From Oxytricha trifallax (lineage: Eukaryota > Ciliophora > Spirotrichea > Sporadotrichida > Oxytrichidae): 64,000 nucleotides of DNA. The stretch covers positions 59,929 through 123,928 of the forward strand of contig ARYC01000622.1 of assembly GCA_000711775.1 (NCBI GenBank). Direction: 5' to 3'. Of the stretch, positions 48,801 through 58,127 are shown piece after piece. A model generated the notes under the pieces. That model had not been told where the DNA came from, did not search any database, and saw only the letters and a program-made list of their open reading frames with translations. Position 1 is the first letter of the stretch, and the number at the start of each line of letters is the position of its first letter. The translations under genes were made by a program, and so were the position numbers.

Positions 48801-49705
48801 CAAGTACCAGAATTAAAATGCTAAACAGCTAACATGCAGTGATACCTAACAGTAGAGGCACTCTTGTGTAAGAGCTTTGCAATAGCTGCATAATTCAATA
48901 CTGGTTTGACTTAATCTATATTAATACTCGTACCATACCTAAGCTGAAGCAGTAAATCTAAATATTTCTCATCATAAATCGACCCTAAATTTCGCTAATT
49001 TCTATTTCTCATTTTGTAAATAGACCTAATTTCTCTACTAACCCCAATAAGACCCCAACTATACCCTACAAATCAAAGCACTTATAAACCTCACTAAGGG
49101 GTTTTGGGGTTTTGATTCTCTATCAATGCAGCAATTAATCAGTCATTCAAATAACGAACCATATTTAATTATAGATTCTAATGTTAAATCATAAAATGAG
49201 AATAAGCTAAAGCATTAAGGTTTATACAACTAGGATTACATGCATTAAAAATAAGAGCCAGATTTTAAACTGAAATTAGATATGAATCTTAAATAAATAA
49301 TGAATTGTAATTTTATTGGAAAGTTTTTTAAATGAATCGCTTTAATAAGGATTCTTTTGGATAGTTTAAGGACTTATATTCTTCGCAAGAAAGCAACAGC
49401 TTTTAGAGCCTAAACTTTACTCTTACTGAAAGCAATATAACATCGCATCCGAGTCAACAATTCCAGATTCATTATTTTATAATGAATTATTATATTTATT
49501 TGATATGTGTAAATACTTGCAGCAGCAAAATTACTATAACCCTTAAAATCCAAAGAGTAGATAAGAAACTCATAGAGTAACAGCAACTTTCCTATAAGTT
49601 CCAGAGGGAGGATAGTAAATGCCTATAATTATGAATTCACAATAATTCTAGAGAGGTGATTTAAATTGTAATATAGATACTTCTAAAATACATATAATTT
49701 AATGA
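42879..49705 (+). CDS. 858-residue Q/N/S-rich protein split by TBE-C and two IESs
   Basis: Starts MIDTSINSNFLPKQNLQIHQ. Coding parts are 42879-45000, 49118-49292, 49370-49466 and 49523-49705, totalling 2577 nt = 859 codons including TGA; the exact multiple of 3 supports the joins. The protein is dominated by Asn, Gln and Ser, with scattered Cys/His clusters (NNCCNKCLPN, KGYKCSKHRD, QCCGGCKNQ) that might bind metal. No recognised domain; prion-like disorder is the likeliest property. TBE-C inserts after SPSH, and excision leaving one ATT continues SLSMQQLISHSNNE. The C-terminus reads FLQVPEGGQQMPIIMNSQQF and ends KIHIIQ. Shares a 152-bp divergent upstream region with the channel. Confidence 0.8.
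45142..46588 (-). CDS. TBE-C 57-kDa protein with two zinc fingers and kinase-like domain
   Basis: Starts MAANLNRKQFLLEQ. Two C2H2 fingers: CEDCQNFFSTESSLKRHIKE (~46340-46270) and CTSCMKSYTHSAKVKRHMQK (~46210-46140). The kinase-like C-half has VHRDLKPENVMLNL (~45585-45545), VIDFNRA replacing DFG, and TPGYFPIREKW. A frame change near 46530 between the first ~30 residues and the acidic stretch ELELRALEFEAE suggests one indel or small intron. It ends at TGA 45142-45144. The paired fingers suggest DNA binding; the kinase activity is doubtful because of DFN. Confidence 0.82.
46589..47148. promoter_or_regulatory. TBE-C divergent intergenic region with GGTACCAATT repeats
   Basis: 560 bp between divergent genes. 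From ~46760 to 46930 about eight variants of GGTACCAATT/GGTACTAATT occur, including perfect GGTACC palindromes. Position matches the repeat arrays of TBE-A/B but the motif differs. Confidence 0.6.
47149..47940 (+). CDS. TBE-C 22-kDa protein
   Basis: Starts MESKSTAIKRVEAQEMISRF. 36-nt intron at 47249-47284 in the same codon position as in TBE-A/B. Core VGLFLPTMEGTKISFLKAIL and FFFGVLGTLRESYLREI. A second intron near 47675-47701 (GTAATC...TTGTAG) is likely. The last exon ends in a basic GTKRRNMGPSKP and an acidic/Lys tail, then TGA at 47938-47940. Between intron 2 and the tail, a frame change near 47780 was not resolved. Confidence 0.78.
47947..49012 (-). pseudogene. TBE-C 42-kDa transposase with TGA and frameshift
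   Basis: DDE transposase starting MRNRNQRNLGSIYDEKY. Catalytic segments FIHADEAVFTFNTF (~48495-48455), LFVDNLSVHKT (~48260-48225) and FNGIEFYWS (~48160-48130) are all intact. An in-frame TGA occurs near 48800 (after FNSGT) and one extra T near 48080 shifts the last ~40 codons. Ends at TGA 47947-47949, close to the convergent 22-kDa stop. Confidence 0.85.
49289..49365. other. 77-bp IES, pointer TTAA
   Basis: TTAA at 49289-49292 and 49366-49369 in the same codon phase. Removal bypasses the TGA at 49333-49335 and joins LDMNL to KDLYSSQESNSF. Confidence 0.78.
49464..49519. other. 56-bp IES, pointer CAG
   Basis: CAG at 49464-49466 and 49520-49522. Removal joins HPSQQFQ to QQNYYNPQNP in frame; no GT-AG intron fits. 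Confidence 0.72.
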
Positions 49706-49844
49706 TAAACTCTAGTATCATTATTTTAATTAATTAAACTTTGATTTCTTAAAAAGTATCATTGTAAATATTAAGAATTTTATATTTTATTAAGCTACTT
49801 TTGAAATTCAAAATTACAAAATATTAAATTAAAACATCAATAAA

Positions 49845-50487
49845 ATGGTTTGTTGCAGCACATCCTACAAAGACGTGAATATTGATGCATAGTTTCAACC
49901 AATTCAATTAACTATTAATGGCAGAAATTTTGCAATTTTAGATAGTTTTGGAAAATATATTCAAGGTATGTGGTACTTACAACTTTTTTTTCACTTTCAT
50001 TATAAAATTTTACCATTCTTTTTATGTTGAAATATGTTTATTGAATTTTTCAAAATAATAGAGCAATAAGATCAACACAAGGATTATATTCGTAAGAAGG
50101 CTGAAGATTAGAAAAAAGTTAATTAAGAGACTTTCATTCATCCAAAGGTAAAAGAAGCAGAATAGGATCTTTAAAAGAGAAAAATTTGAGTTTATATATA
50201 TTATTTACATGATAAAATATATACAGAAATGTTTCTATATCATGTGTATATATATGTATACTTAAATTATTAGTAAAATGTACTTGAAACAACTAGATTC
50301 AGACTTGGAGAGATCTAAACAAGAATTTGAAGTGCTTTAGGATTTACTAGCGAGCTATAATTTGGATTTATTAAGGCTTGAAGGTTAGATAAAATAAATT
50401 ACTAAATTGGATTAAACTCTTAGAAAAAATTAAAATGAAAGCAATGATGGTAAAAACAGGTCAGTTCTATCTGAGATTAAATAATGA
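49845..50487 (+). CDS. Small coiled-coil protein
   Basis: Unrecognised protein of about 150 residues. Starts MVCCSTSYKDVNIDAQFQPI; the Cys-rich start could be lipid-modified, though there is no Gly2. An intron runs from ~49967 (GTATGT) to ~50060 (AATAG), followed by HKDYIRKKAEDQKKVN. A 94-bp IES at 50181-50274 then joins QKRK to MYLKQLDSDLERSK. The rest is a heptad-like coiled coil (EFEVLQDLLASYNLDLLRLE), ending RSVLSEIKQ with TGA 50485-50487. It converges with the next gene, 106 bp apart. Confidence 0.72.
50181..50274. other. 94-bp IES, pointer AAAAT
   Basis: AAAAT at 50181-50185 and 50275-50279 in the same codon phase. Removal avoids the in-frame TGA just after the first copy and joins two coiled-coil segments. 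Confidence 0.68.
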
Positions 50488-50593
50488 TCAGAGACATTTA
50501 GAATTACTTAAACTTAACGATTGTGTGTATAATAGTTTCATATTAAAATTTTATTAAGCAATTTAAAGTAATAACTCTCTAACACATTACCTA

Positions 50594-52448
50594 TCACTTG
50601 CCAACTTGCTTGCTCTAAGCAGCCTTATTTTTCAAAAACTCAAGATTTTTCTTGATTGTTTCCATGTTTTATGACATCCCACCCTTAATATAGTCAAATA
50701 ACTTTTCATTGTTACTAACGCAATTTTATATGTCATTTTGATGCTCTTCTAAACATTAGATGTCTATGGCCACTTTGGCACTCATATCATGCAATTTTCG
50801 TTTTTATTCAAGTCTTTCGATGTATTTATTTATGTCATGCATAGTATGCTTCACTTTTATAGCGTTCTTATATAGTTCTTCAATCTATAAAATGAAGAAT
50901 TAGCATACAAATGAGTAAAATAATATGCTAAATTGTAATTTGAAAAATAATACTAAGCATGAAACCTACCTCTTCTTTGTTATGTCCGAGATCTTTTACA
51001 TCTCTTTAATTCGATTGCAAGTTAAGGATCTCTTCAGACAGTAGTTTAGTGCGACTTTGCATGAATTAAAGTTTTTGAGCATCGAGGAGTTCCATGCGTT
51101 TCTGCACATACTCAATTTGCTCTGTAATTGTTTTGTATTTGTTTGTCTAAAATTTAAAAAGTTTAAAGTATTTCATGATAAACTTGAGAAAATTAGTAAG
51201 TAAATGAATGCCTTTATATGATAGGCAATAACTTACAGGTTTCCATTCTCCAGTGACATGTTTTATAAAGTTCAATCGTTTTTGCAAATTATATAGTCTT
51301 ATCAATGTACCTATATCTTGCTTTGATCTATCGACTACTAATGCAACCTTTTAAACTTCTTCGCTATTGATTAATTTTTTTTTAATTTTAAGAGCAAAAC
51401 TTTGCTCTACACTAAACTTAATAATTCATAATTTATTTTTAAACAATAATATCTTAAGTCTTATCTCTCTGAAGTTTTAGTAAAATTTTCTCGAGAGTTG
51501 ACACATCAATTTAACCATCTTGTGCTTAATTGATATTTACCGCTAATCTATTACTTCCTTGTTTCACACCAAGATACCTTAAATGCTGCTAGTTTTTTGC
51601 TAACACCTAAAACCCCTTAGTTTGATTTTAAAATAATAATTTTATAGTTAATTAGCTTTGCATTAAAATTTATACTATTAATTATGTTTGATACATGCTT
51701 TGAAGTCTATCTTTGAGAGTATCAAGTTGATCTAAATAAATTCTGGATGTCTATTATTATTGCTCTTGTTTATTATCACTTTATACAATAATTTCTTCTT
51801 TCTTATTCTCCTCTACTTATTAATCTTTTTGTTCATCATTTTATTGAATTTAAGCATCATTATTTGCATCCGTAGTAGTAGTGGTTGTTACTGAAGTGTC
51901 TAGTGATTGAGCATCTGGTTTTTATAGTACACTTTGCTATTGCTCTTGTTATGGCTATTGTAAATCTGGATTGTTATTCAACTCCTTCTCTAATCTGTAT
52001 ATCTCCTCTCTTATGATTAAAATGCAAAATATTTTACGCTAAAAACATATTTTTTAGTTATTTCCTCTCTGATTCTGTGCAATCTTTGACCAATTTGTGC
52101 TTATCTAGATCTCTTAATCTGAAATCTCTCTTTCTCATGATCTTCAGCAATTTTGTTAAAAGTATTAATGCTCTTTTTGGTGTCAATATCCTCGCTTATG
52201 ATGTTTTGGCTTTGCTATTGATGTTAAGCAGCTGCACTGCTCCCTCCATATCTGCTGTAAGTCATGTTTTCCTCGTTGATTTAATCGAAATCGATGTCTC
52301 TGCCAGGGGTCTCTAGAAATTCTGCCTCAACTACTGAGTTCTCCCACAAATCATCTTTATAGATTTACTCTATGTTTTGAAGAGTTTAAGCATTCGAAGT
52401 ACCAACACCACCCACTGATCGATATGGGTTGCTCTACATTTTAGACAT
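50594..52448 (-). CDS. Coiled-coil protein of unknown function
   Basis: Starts MSKMQSNPYRSVGGVGTSNA at 52448. The N-terminus is acidic and disordered (FLETPGRDIDFDQINEENM), followed by a basic helix (FQIKRSRQAQIGQRLHRIRE). After an intron near 52030-52060 comes REEIYRLEKELNNNPD with a Gln/Thr-rich linker (six Thr), then a helical region DQLDTLKDRLQSM. The C-terminus reads FDYIKGGMSQNMETIKKNLE and ends KAAQSKQVGK at TGA 50594-50596. Several short introns or IESs (e.g. ~51600-51690, ~51150-51240, ~50890-50970) interrupt it and were not all resolved. The architecture would suit an axonemal or intraflagellar-transport coiled coil, but no family signature was found. Confidence 0.6.
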
Positions 52449-52597
52449 ATTTTTTATAATTATATGTAAATTTAAATCTAATGTATTTTCAGACTCATGT
52501 TTAATTATGAGTTCAGGTACTTTATGTAATGATTGTTAGTTTAAACTATGATTATTTGTGAAGAAGTATTATGAAATGAAATAATTCATAATTAAAT

Positions 52598-53490
52598 TCA
52601 TTGAGGTTGTAATTAACCATCCTCTATTGTAAGTGGCTGTCTCTCTTATAAATCTCCAATTTCTATTGGCTTGAATTTATCATTCCCTCTATTGAAAGAA
52701 CCCATGTTACTATTAGGTTTTGTTTTTAAATCTACTAGTTAGATTTCTTTGCCATTCATGCTACCTCCTCCTATGTCATTTTCCTCTCCTAAATTACATA
52801 AATAAATGAGTGTTTTATGATGTAATTAATTTTTTAATAAACTTTATATATAAATTGCCACCTTGTGGACCTGCTTCAGGTTCATCAAATAAACCAAATA
52901 GCCCATCTTAATCTTTCTTCCTATTAACTTGCGAGAATTTGCAGCAGCAGAAACATAGGCCTCTTATCAACAACTCCAAGCAGTTTATTCATTAATATTT
53001 ACATTTATAGCAAGTGCATATATTATATTAATATTTTAATAGATTCCATTGGTGTCCTTGTAGTACTATTTGCAAAATCTAACTTCCACAAAGAGCCTCA
53101 AACAGCAAATAACCAATGGACATCCACACACCACGCTTCCAACGAACATCAGCAATATGTAAATATTTATCGTGCCTCTGTCGTAAATTGGCTCGCAAAG
53201 TCTTATATCACGAACGCACGCTTATTGCTAAACGTTGCAACAATAATCACAGTTTGCCCCTGTGGCGTTAAAACAAACATCATAGTAATTAGGATCACTG
53301 TAGTTTGCTATAAAATTTTCAAAGTTATTTCTTGATCGTTAACAAGATAAGTATTTCGAAGAATTCACTTACTAATAGAGACAACTATTTCTGATTTAGC
53401 GATTTATATATTCGAAAGAAAAACTAATGTTGCTATTAAGAACAAAAAAGCAAATTAGTTATGGTTTTTTTATTTTGAAAAATGTTTCAT
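52598..53490 (-). CDS. Cys-rich type I membrane protein
   Basis: Starts MKHFSKQKNHNQFAFLFLIA, a plausible signal peptide (LFLIATLVFLSN). After an intron near 53320-53365 the ectodomain reads NYSDPNYYDVCFNATGANC, with NCDYCCNVQQQACVRDIRLC carrying paired cysteines. One transmembrane span follows (IYILLMFVGSVVCGCPLVIC), and a second Cys cluster (GLCFCCCKFSQVNRKKD) sits near the membrane. The cytoplasmic tail contains DGLFGLFDEPEAGPQGG and ends LTIEDGQLQPQ with TGA 52598-52600. Two AT-rich interruptions (~52985-53045, ~52800-52860) are introns or IESs. No family recognised. Its start lies 35 bp from a GC-rich tandem repeat. Confidence 0.6.
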
Positions 53491-53524
53491 GTTTTTATTT
53501 TGTAATAGAATTATTGGGTGTTGA

Positions 53525-53579
53525 CGTCCGTGCCTCCCAGCACCGTCAGGGCCTCCCACCAACGTCAGGGCTTCCCACA
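53525..53579. repeat. GC-rich 19-nt tandem repeat, three units
   Basis: Three units of CGTCAGGGCCTCCCACCAA type (53525-53543, 53544-53562, 53563-53579), the first most diverged. About two thirds GC in DNA that is otherwise about 75% AT. Located just upstream of the membrane-protein gene start. Confidence 0.7.
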
Positions 53580-54650
53580 TTTTCTTATCAATAACACAAT
53601 GATAATTTTATAGAAAATTTAGAATTAAAAAATTTTTTTTGTCATTAGTTTTGCAGTTCATAAAAAAAGAAAAACTTTTTTTTCCCTAAAATTTGGGTAA
53701 GTGCCCAAATACCAAACAAATAATAGAGAAAAATAGCATTGGTGTATTGTTAGTAATTTTTCTCTTTTTACGAATGTATTAATTGAGGTTTAAATTATTT
53801 CAGAATCTTCCCCTTAGCAATTTGGTTAACATGCAGGTGTGTTACAAAGGAGTATAAATTAACTTTTTTACATATTTAAGAAAACAATGTCGCGTTAAAT
53901 TAATCTTCTAAACAATATAAATGCATATTTTTATAATTAATAACCTAGGATATTTATTAATGTATACAAAAAGTATATTGCTAAATAAAATATTTATCTA
54001 ATTAAATGATAATTTAACATTTTAACTAATAGCTTATATCGATTTATTAAAGAATTAAGTAAAAAAAATATATATGGATATATGAATTTAAACTTAATTA
54101 AATGGTAATATTGAGGACAACTTACTAAAATTTTTTCATTATTTTAAGAACTAGTATTATAGATTTTTCATTTTCAATAATTTAAAGTATAATATAAGTT
54201 ACTTTTTAAACTGTAAACTATCTGTTTCATTTGAAACCTTAACTGCAATAAACTTTCAATTATTTAACATATATCTATATTTACTATGATATTTTGTCGC
54301 TAAAGTCAGTTATCTAATCTTTAATAATCATCATTAAAATTGTACAAACTAAAAACCTATATTCAACTACCTGAAAAAATACGCATATATTAATATAAGT
54401 ACCATAAATTAATAAAATTCGGAAGTTAATTAATGATAAATATTATTAATGTTTAAGAGATCAAAAATAATAAAAAATATTCATTAAAAATCGTTAATAT
54501 AGAAATTTTTGAGAAATAAACGCTAATTATTTTAGTAATTAGTTAAGTATAGATTATTGTTAGTTTTAAAACAAATATTGATAAAATACGTAAAAATAGG
54601 AAATTATAGAAATAAAATAAATATTCAATTATGACCAAATTATAGGAACC
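53580..54650. other. AT-rich spacer
   Basis: No gene seen. A hairpin ATTTGGG-TAAGTG-CCCAAAT lies at 53691-53710. Composition changes to a more GC-rich type around 54650. Confidence 0.5.
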
Positions 54651-55321
54651 ATTGTGTTGATCGAATGTGTATTACTACAAATTTTGTTGATTGAAATCTT
54701 CAGCATCATAATATAAACCCCAAATTTTTCTTGAACAACTAAATACTTGATTTCGATGTTTGGCAAGAATTCGATGATTTACATGATCGTTTGACACCGT
54801 CAATTGGCGTCGATCTGGCATGATCACTTCATGTCGATTCGTCGTCGATAAGCTTGAGTTGAGGCCAATCGGCAACCCATTCTCATCTCCTAGATCCTAA
54901 AATCTACTGCTCCATCCTTGATCCATCGATGCCATCATTGGTAGCTGAAGCTGTTGGTCCATCGTTGGTGTATTGGTGGACTTGACCTCTGCAATGCGCT
55001 GAGGTGGGAGAGGTTTTAATGGTTTGGCGATTGATTAGTTTAAACTTAAACTTAAAAGCGTGATATATAATAGGGAAGTTTTAATCAATTAATTTAACAG
55101 TTCAACTGCTATTGATGCTTGTCTTAACTGGTGCCAGAACACCTACGACTACACTCATCGTCATTGATGGTTGACTCAGACGAACCCATGTCTAATGGTG
55201 GCGCACCACTGCTTGACGCTGAACGCCCAGAGCTTGTTGACATCACTCTTGGTCATGGCTTTAAGGATCTAGGAGAGCCTCTTAACCAAGTGAATCCTAT
55301 AAGTAGTTATGGTAACAATCC

Positions 55322-57780
55322 TTACTTGCTGTCTGCCTCCTCCTGCCTGAGGTGCCTCTTGATGTATGAGAACAGCTGCTCGATTGGGTTGAGCCAGGGC
55401 GAGTACTCGGCATTGAATAGCACAGTCACCTTCAACTTCCTGGCAGTCTCCAACACTTCAGAGTACTTGTGAATGACTGCGTTGTCCATCAGCAGCACGA
55501 TCTTCTTCAGGCCAAGGTCCTTGTCAGTGCGCAGCTGGCGCAGGGTGTGGTAGAGGAAGTTCTCGAACAGCACCGCATCGAATGCTCCCTCAATGACTTG
55601 GCTAGAGACCAGCTGGTCCTTTGTGATTGCTGCCACGAAGCTCATCGAGAACTGCTGCCTCTTGGTGGATTCCTTGGTGATTGAGAGATTCCTAGCCATG
55701 GTGCCATAAGTGCCCAACCTCTGGCTGACTTGCTGTCTGGCTGCGGCAATGGGAGTATAATGTTATGATGGTTGAGCATCGAGGTTGCCAGAGTATACTA
55801 TAGGTGCTTTGTCATTCAACTAGTTGGGTAGACTTAACCTGGTATCATCTAAAGCATAATAAAATCATAGAGCTATAGCTTACCATCCTATTCCTTCACT
55901 GTGACTTTACTGCTGCTCACTGACCTGCTGGACAGCTGCAAGCGTCTGGGTGTAATGGCTGTCCAGTTGTCATGGCTTGTTGCATTGATCACCTCACTAG
56001 CCTTACGTTGGGTTGACTAAAGCCGGAGGCTGGCTAGGTTCTGAACCAATGGAGTGAGAGTGGAAGCTGATTTCAGAGGGGTCTATGGTTGGCTTGAAGG
56101 CTTCTTGGAGGAGCTCTATATTCTGATCGCGTCGAAGCGCTTCTATAAGGATGAGTATTAAGCACTGCCCTCTGGGGCTTCCAAGATAGGTGACAGCTGA
56201 GTGTACTTATATTTATGACTGCACTTGACAGGGGTGGCTGCAATGCTCTGCTCCCTGCTATCAAGGATATGCTGTTCCTGGGTGGAAAATTTCCTGCGCA
56301 ACTTTGGAAAGATCGATTTCGAGTTTGGCCTTGGGATCTTCGATGGAACAATTCCAGATCCAGCCACTAATCGTTCAGTATTACTAACTTGGTCCTCCAA
56401 ACCCAAGTTGAAACCTTACCCATCTTGACTACCCAATCTGGAGCTGCTGACGACACTATACTCAATCGGTTAGGCAACGACAGCAATACTCACCTGCTGG
56501 TTCCCAGAATTGCTTGGGGTCTTCGATTTTCAAGTTTCAGGTCTCTTTTATCATGAATTAAAACTTGGCTTTGCAAAAGTGCGATATCTGATTCCCTCAT
56601 TTGATCCTGCTCTCTGACCCCGGTGAAAGTCGACATGCCTGGTTCTCTATTGGGGTAGCCTGCCAGCATCTCAACATACTGTATGACATCGTCGGTGACG
56701 AGGACCTCGGTCTTGCCAACTGCAGGCGTCAGGGAGGAGTCGCATCCACGACCTTCCTTGTGAAGGGCAGCTGAATTGAAACTCCATTGCTTGGTCGGCA
56801 GGTAATCGCTCCTGAAGTTGGACTCGTCCACTGATATGATCACTGCATCCTCCAAGAATAGCTGTGCGAGCAGTCTGGATACCCATAACCTCTTCTCGTT
56901 GAATGATGGGTCTCTATACTTAGCGTTGGCGTTCTGAGCTTTGCCGAATCTCAAATGGAAACTTTCCTTCAGTACTTTCAGCAGAGTAGCAACGCAAGGC
57001 ACTGCGAGGTTCTTGAATTCCTGATCCTTACATTGCATTTCAAGCAGGCTATGATGCAGGCGCCAGCCAGTGACCTTGTAGATGCCCTGCTGCTAGAGCA
57101 CGATGGCAATCGCCTTCAGCAACAGCGGGTTGCTCCGCGAATTCTTCCTCCCATTCTTCAGCTTTGGCTTCGGATTGAGCACTCGGTGCTCCACCTCCAA
57201 CTTGAACTTTTTAATGGCCTTGTACACAAATCGTCGATCCACACCCATCTCAAGCGCAATGTCCTTGGGCTTCATGCCCTCCACCTTGTAATGCTGTACT
57301 ACAGAGATCTTCTTCAATGCCAGCTTCGCATCTCTTCGTTTGAGATAAGGGTTCTTTGATGACCAATTCATGGCTTCATAGTTTGAATGATCCCCATTCA
57401 GGAAATCGATACTCCCACCCTGCTCTTTCATGAAGGCTTGTAGACCTTACCACAGTTCATCACTCTGCTTGATCTACAGGTTCTTGGTCATCACATTAGG
57501 GTTCCTCTATGTTGAAGACTGCGATGGCTTTCTAATCATCCGAAGGCACTGCTCGAGGCCATAACACAGCTGGTCATCGGTTGCCAAACTTTCAACATCA
57601 ACTAACGATGAGACTGCTCACTCAACGTTCTCCAAGGGCAGTCGTATGATTTGCCCACCCAGTATGCCCATCGTCGACAGTGGCACCTGCCCATTGTTGA
57701 GGAGAGTGCCTGAAGTGTAGGTGAGCTTCACTGGTTTGGGGTTGGAGGGGAAGTTGGTGCCAGCACCACTGGTGTCCACT
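55322..57780 (-). pseudogene. DDE transposase (IS630/Tc1 type) split by ~0.9 kb
   Basis: The minus-strand frame, with Gln at TAG/TAA, reads from about 57780 (GAGTNFPSNPKPVKLTY), with one in-frame TGA near 57628, through a helix-turn-helix (MKPKDIALEMGVDRRFVYKA, ~57280-57205) to the first catalytic region VIISVDESNFRSDYLPTKQW (~56845-56780). Family similarity then stops. It resumes at 55745-55322 with RLGTYGTMARNLSITKE, second D in VLLMDNAVIHKYSE, and E in YSPWLNPIEQLFSYIKRHL. The 0.9 kb between is also GC-rich but reads as no part of a transposase. All three acidic residues are present. It uses the ciliate code, so it is a resident element, not contamination. Interrupted by an IES, insertion or rearrangement. 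Confidence 0.75.
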
Positions 57781-57970
57781 TGAGCACAGTCTTCGACTAT
57801 GGCTTCAGCGCACTCGTCTTGATCTCTTCGAACTACTGATTACTAAGAAACCCATAGTTCAGAATTGATTCCGACTAATAACTGTAATGATAGGAAGAAT
57901 TAACTAACTATTCCTCATTGCTTATATACTGCGACATTGACTCCATGCAAGCAGGGGTTTCGGGGTTTTG
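55322..57970 (-). mobile_element. Non-TBE IS630/Tc1-type transposon, partial
   Basis: The right boundary carries GGGGTTTCGGGGTTTTG (57954-57970), a degenerate version of the G4T4 end seen in TBEs. Inside, on the minus strand, is a transposase unrelated in sequence to the TBE enzyme and with much higher GC. No matching C4A4 left end was found between 53500 and 55320, so the left limit is only the end of recognisable coding. No target duplication was identified. Confidence 0.65.
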
Positions 57971-58127
57971 AAATAAATTAAAATATAAATAAATATACAA
58001 GACTCAATACTAATGAATACAGTGAGATGGGTATGAAAGCTGTTGATAGAGGCAAGGAATATATGACATTAATTATATAACTATCTGAATTTAAATTTCA
58101 ACATCACGAACTCAACATAAATCACTC

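Larger units (their letters stand above)
45001..49114 (-). mobile_element. TBE-C, diverged telomere-bearing transposon (4114 bp)
   Basis: The right end GGGGTTTTGGGGTTTTG is perfect; the left end is decayed (CATAAAAACCCAAAACCCC). Target duplication ATT at 44998-45000 and 49115-49117. Gene order as in TBE-B, with much lower nucleotide identity, so a different TBE subfamily. Confidence 0.95.

Noticed and set aside
49333-49335. TGA as the natural stop of the Q/N-rich gene
   Set aside because: It lies between two in-phase TTAA pointers; removing the segment gives a longer convincing protein, so it is more likely inside an IES.
51603-51625. TBE-like end (CCTAAAACCCCTTAG)
   Set aside because: Only one C4 block, no inverted partner and no TBE genes; it lies in an interruption of the coiled-coil gene, and chance is likely in C/A-rich text.
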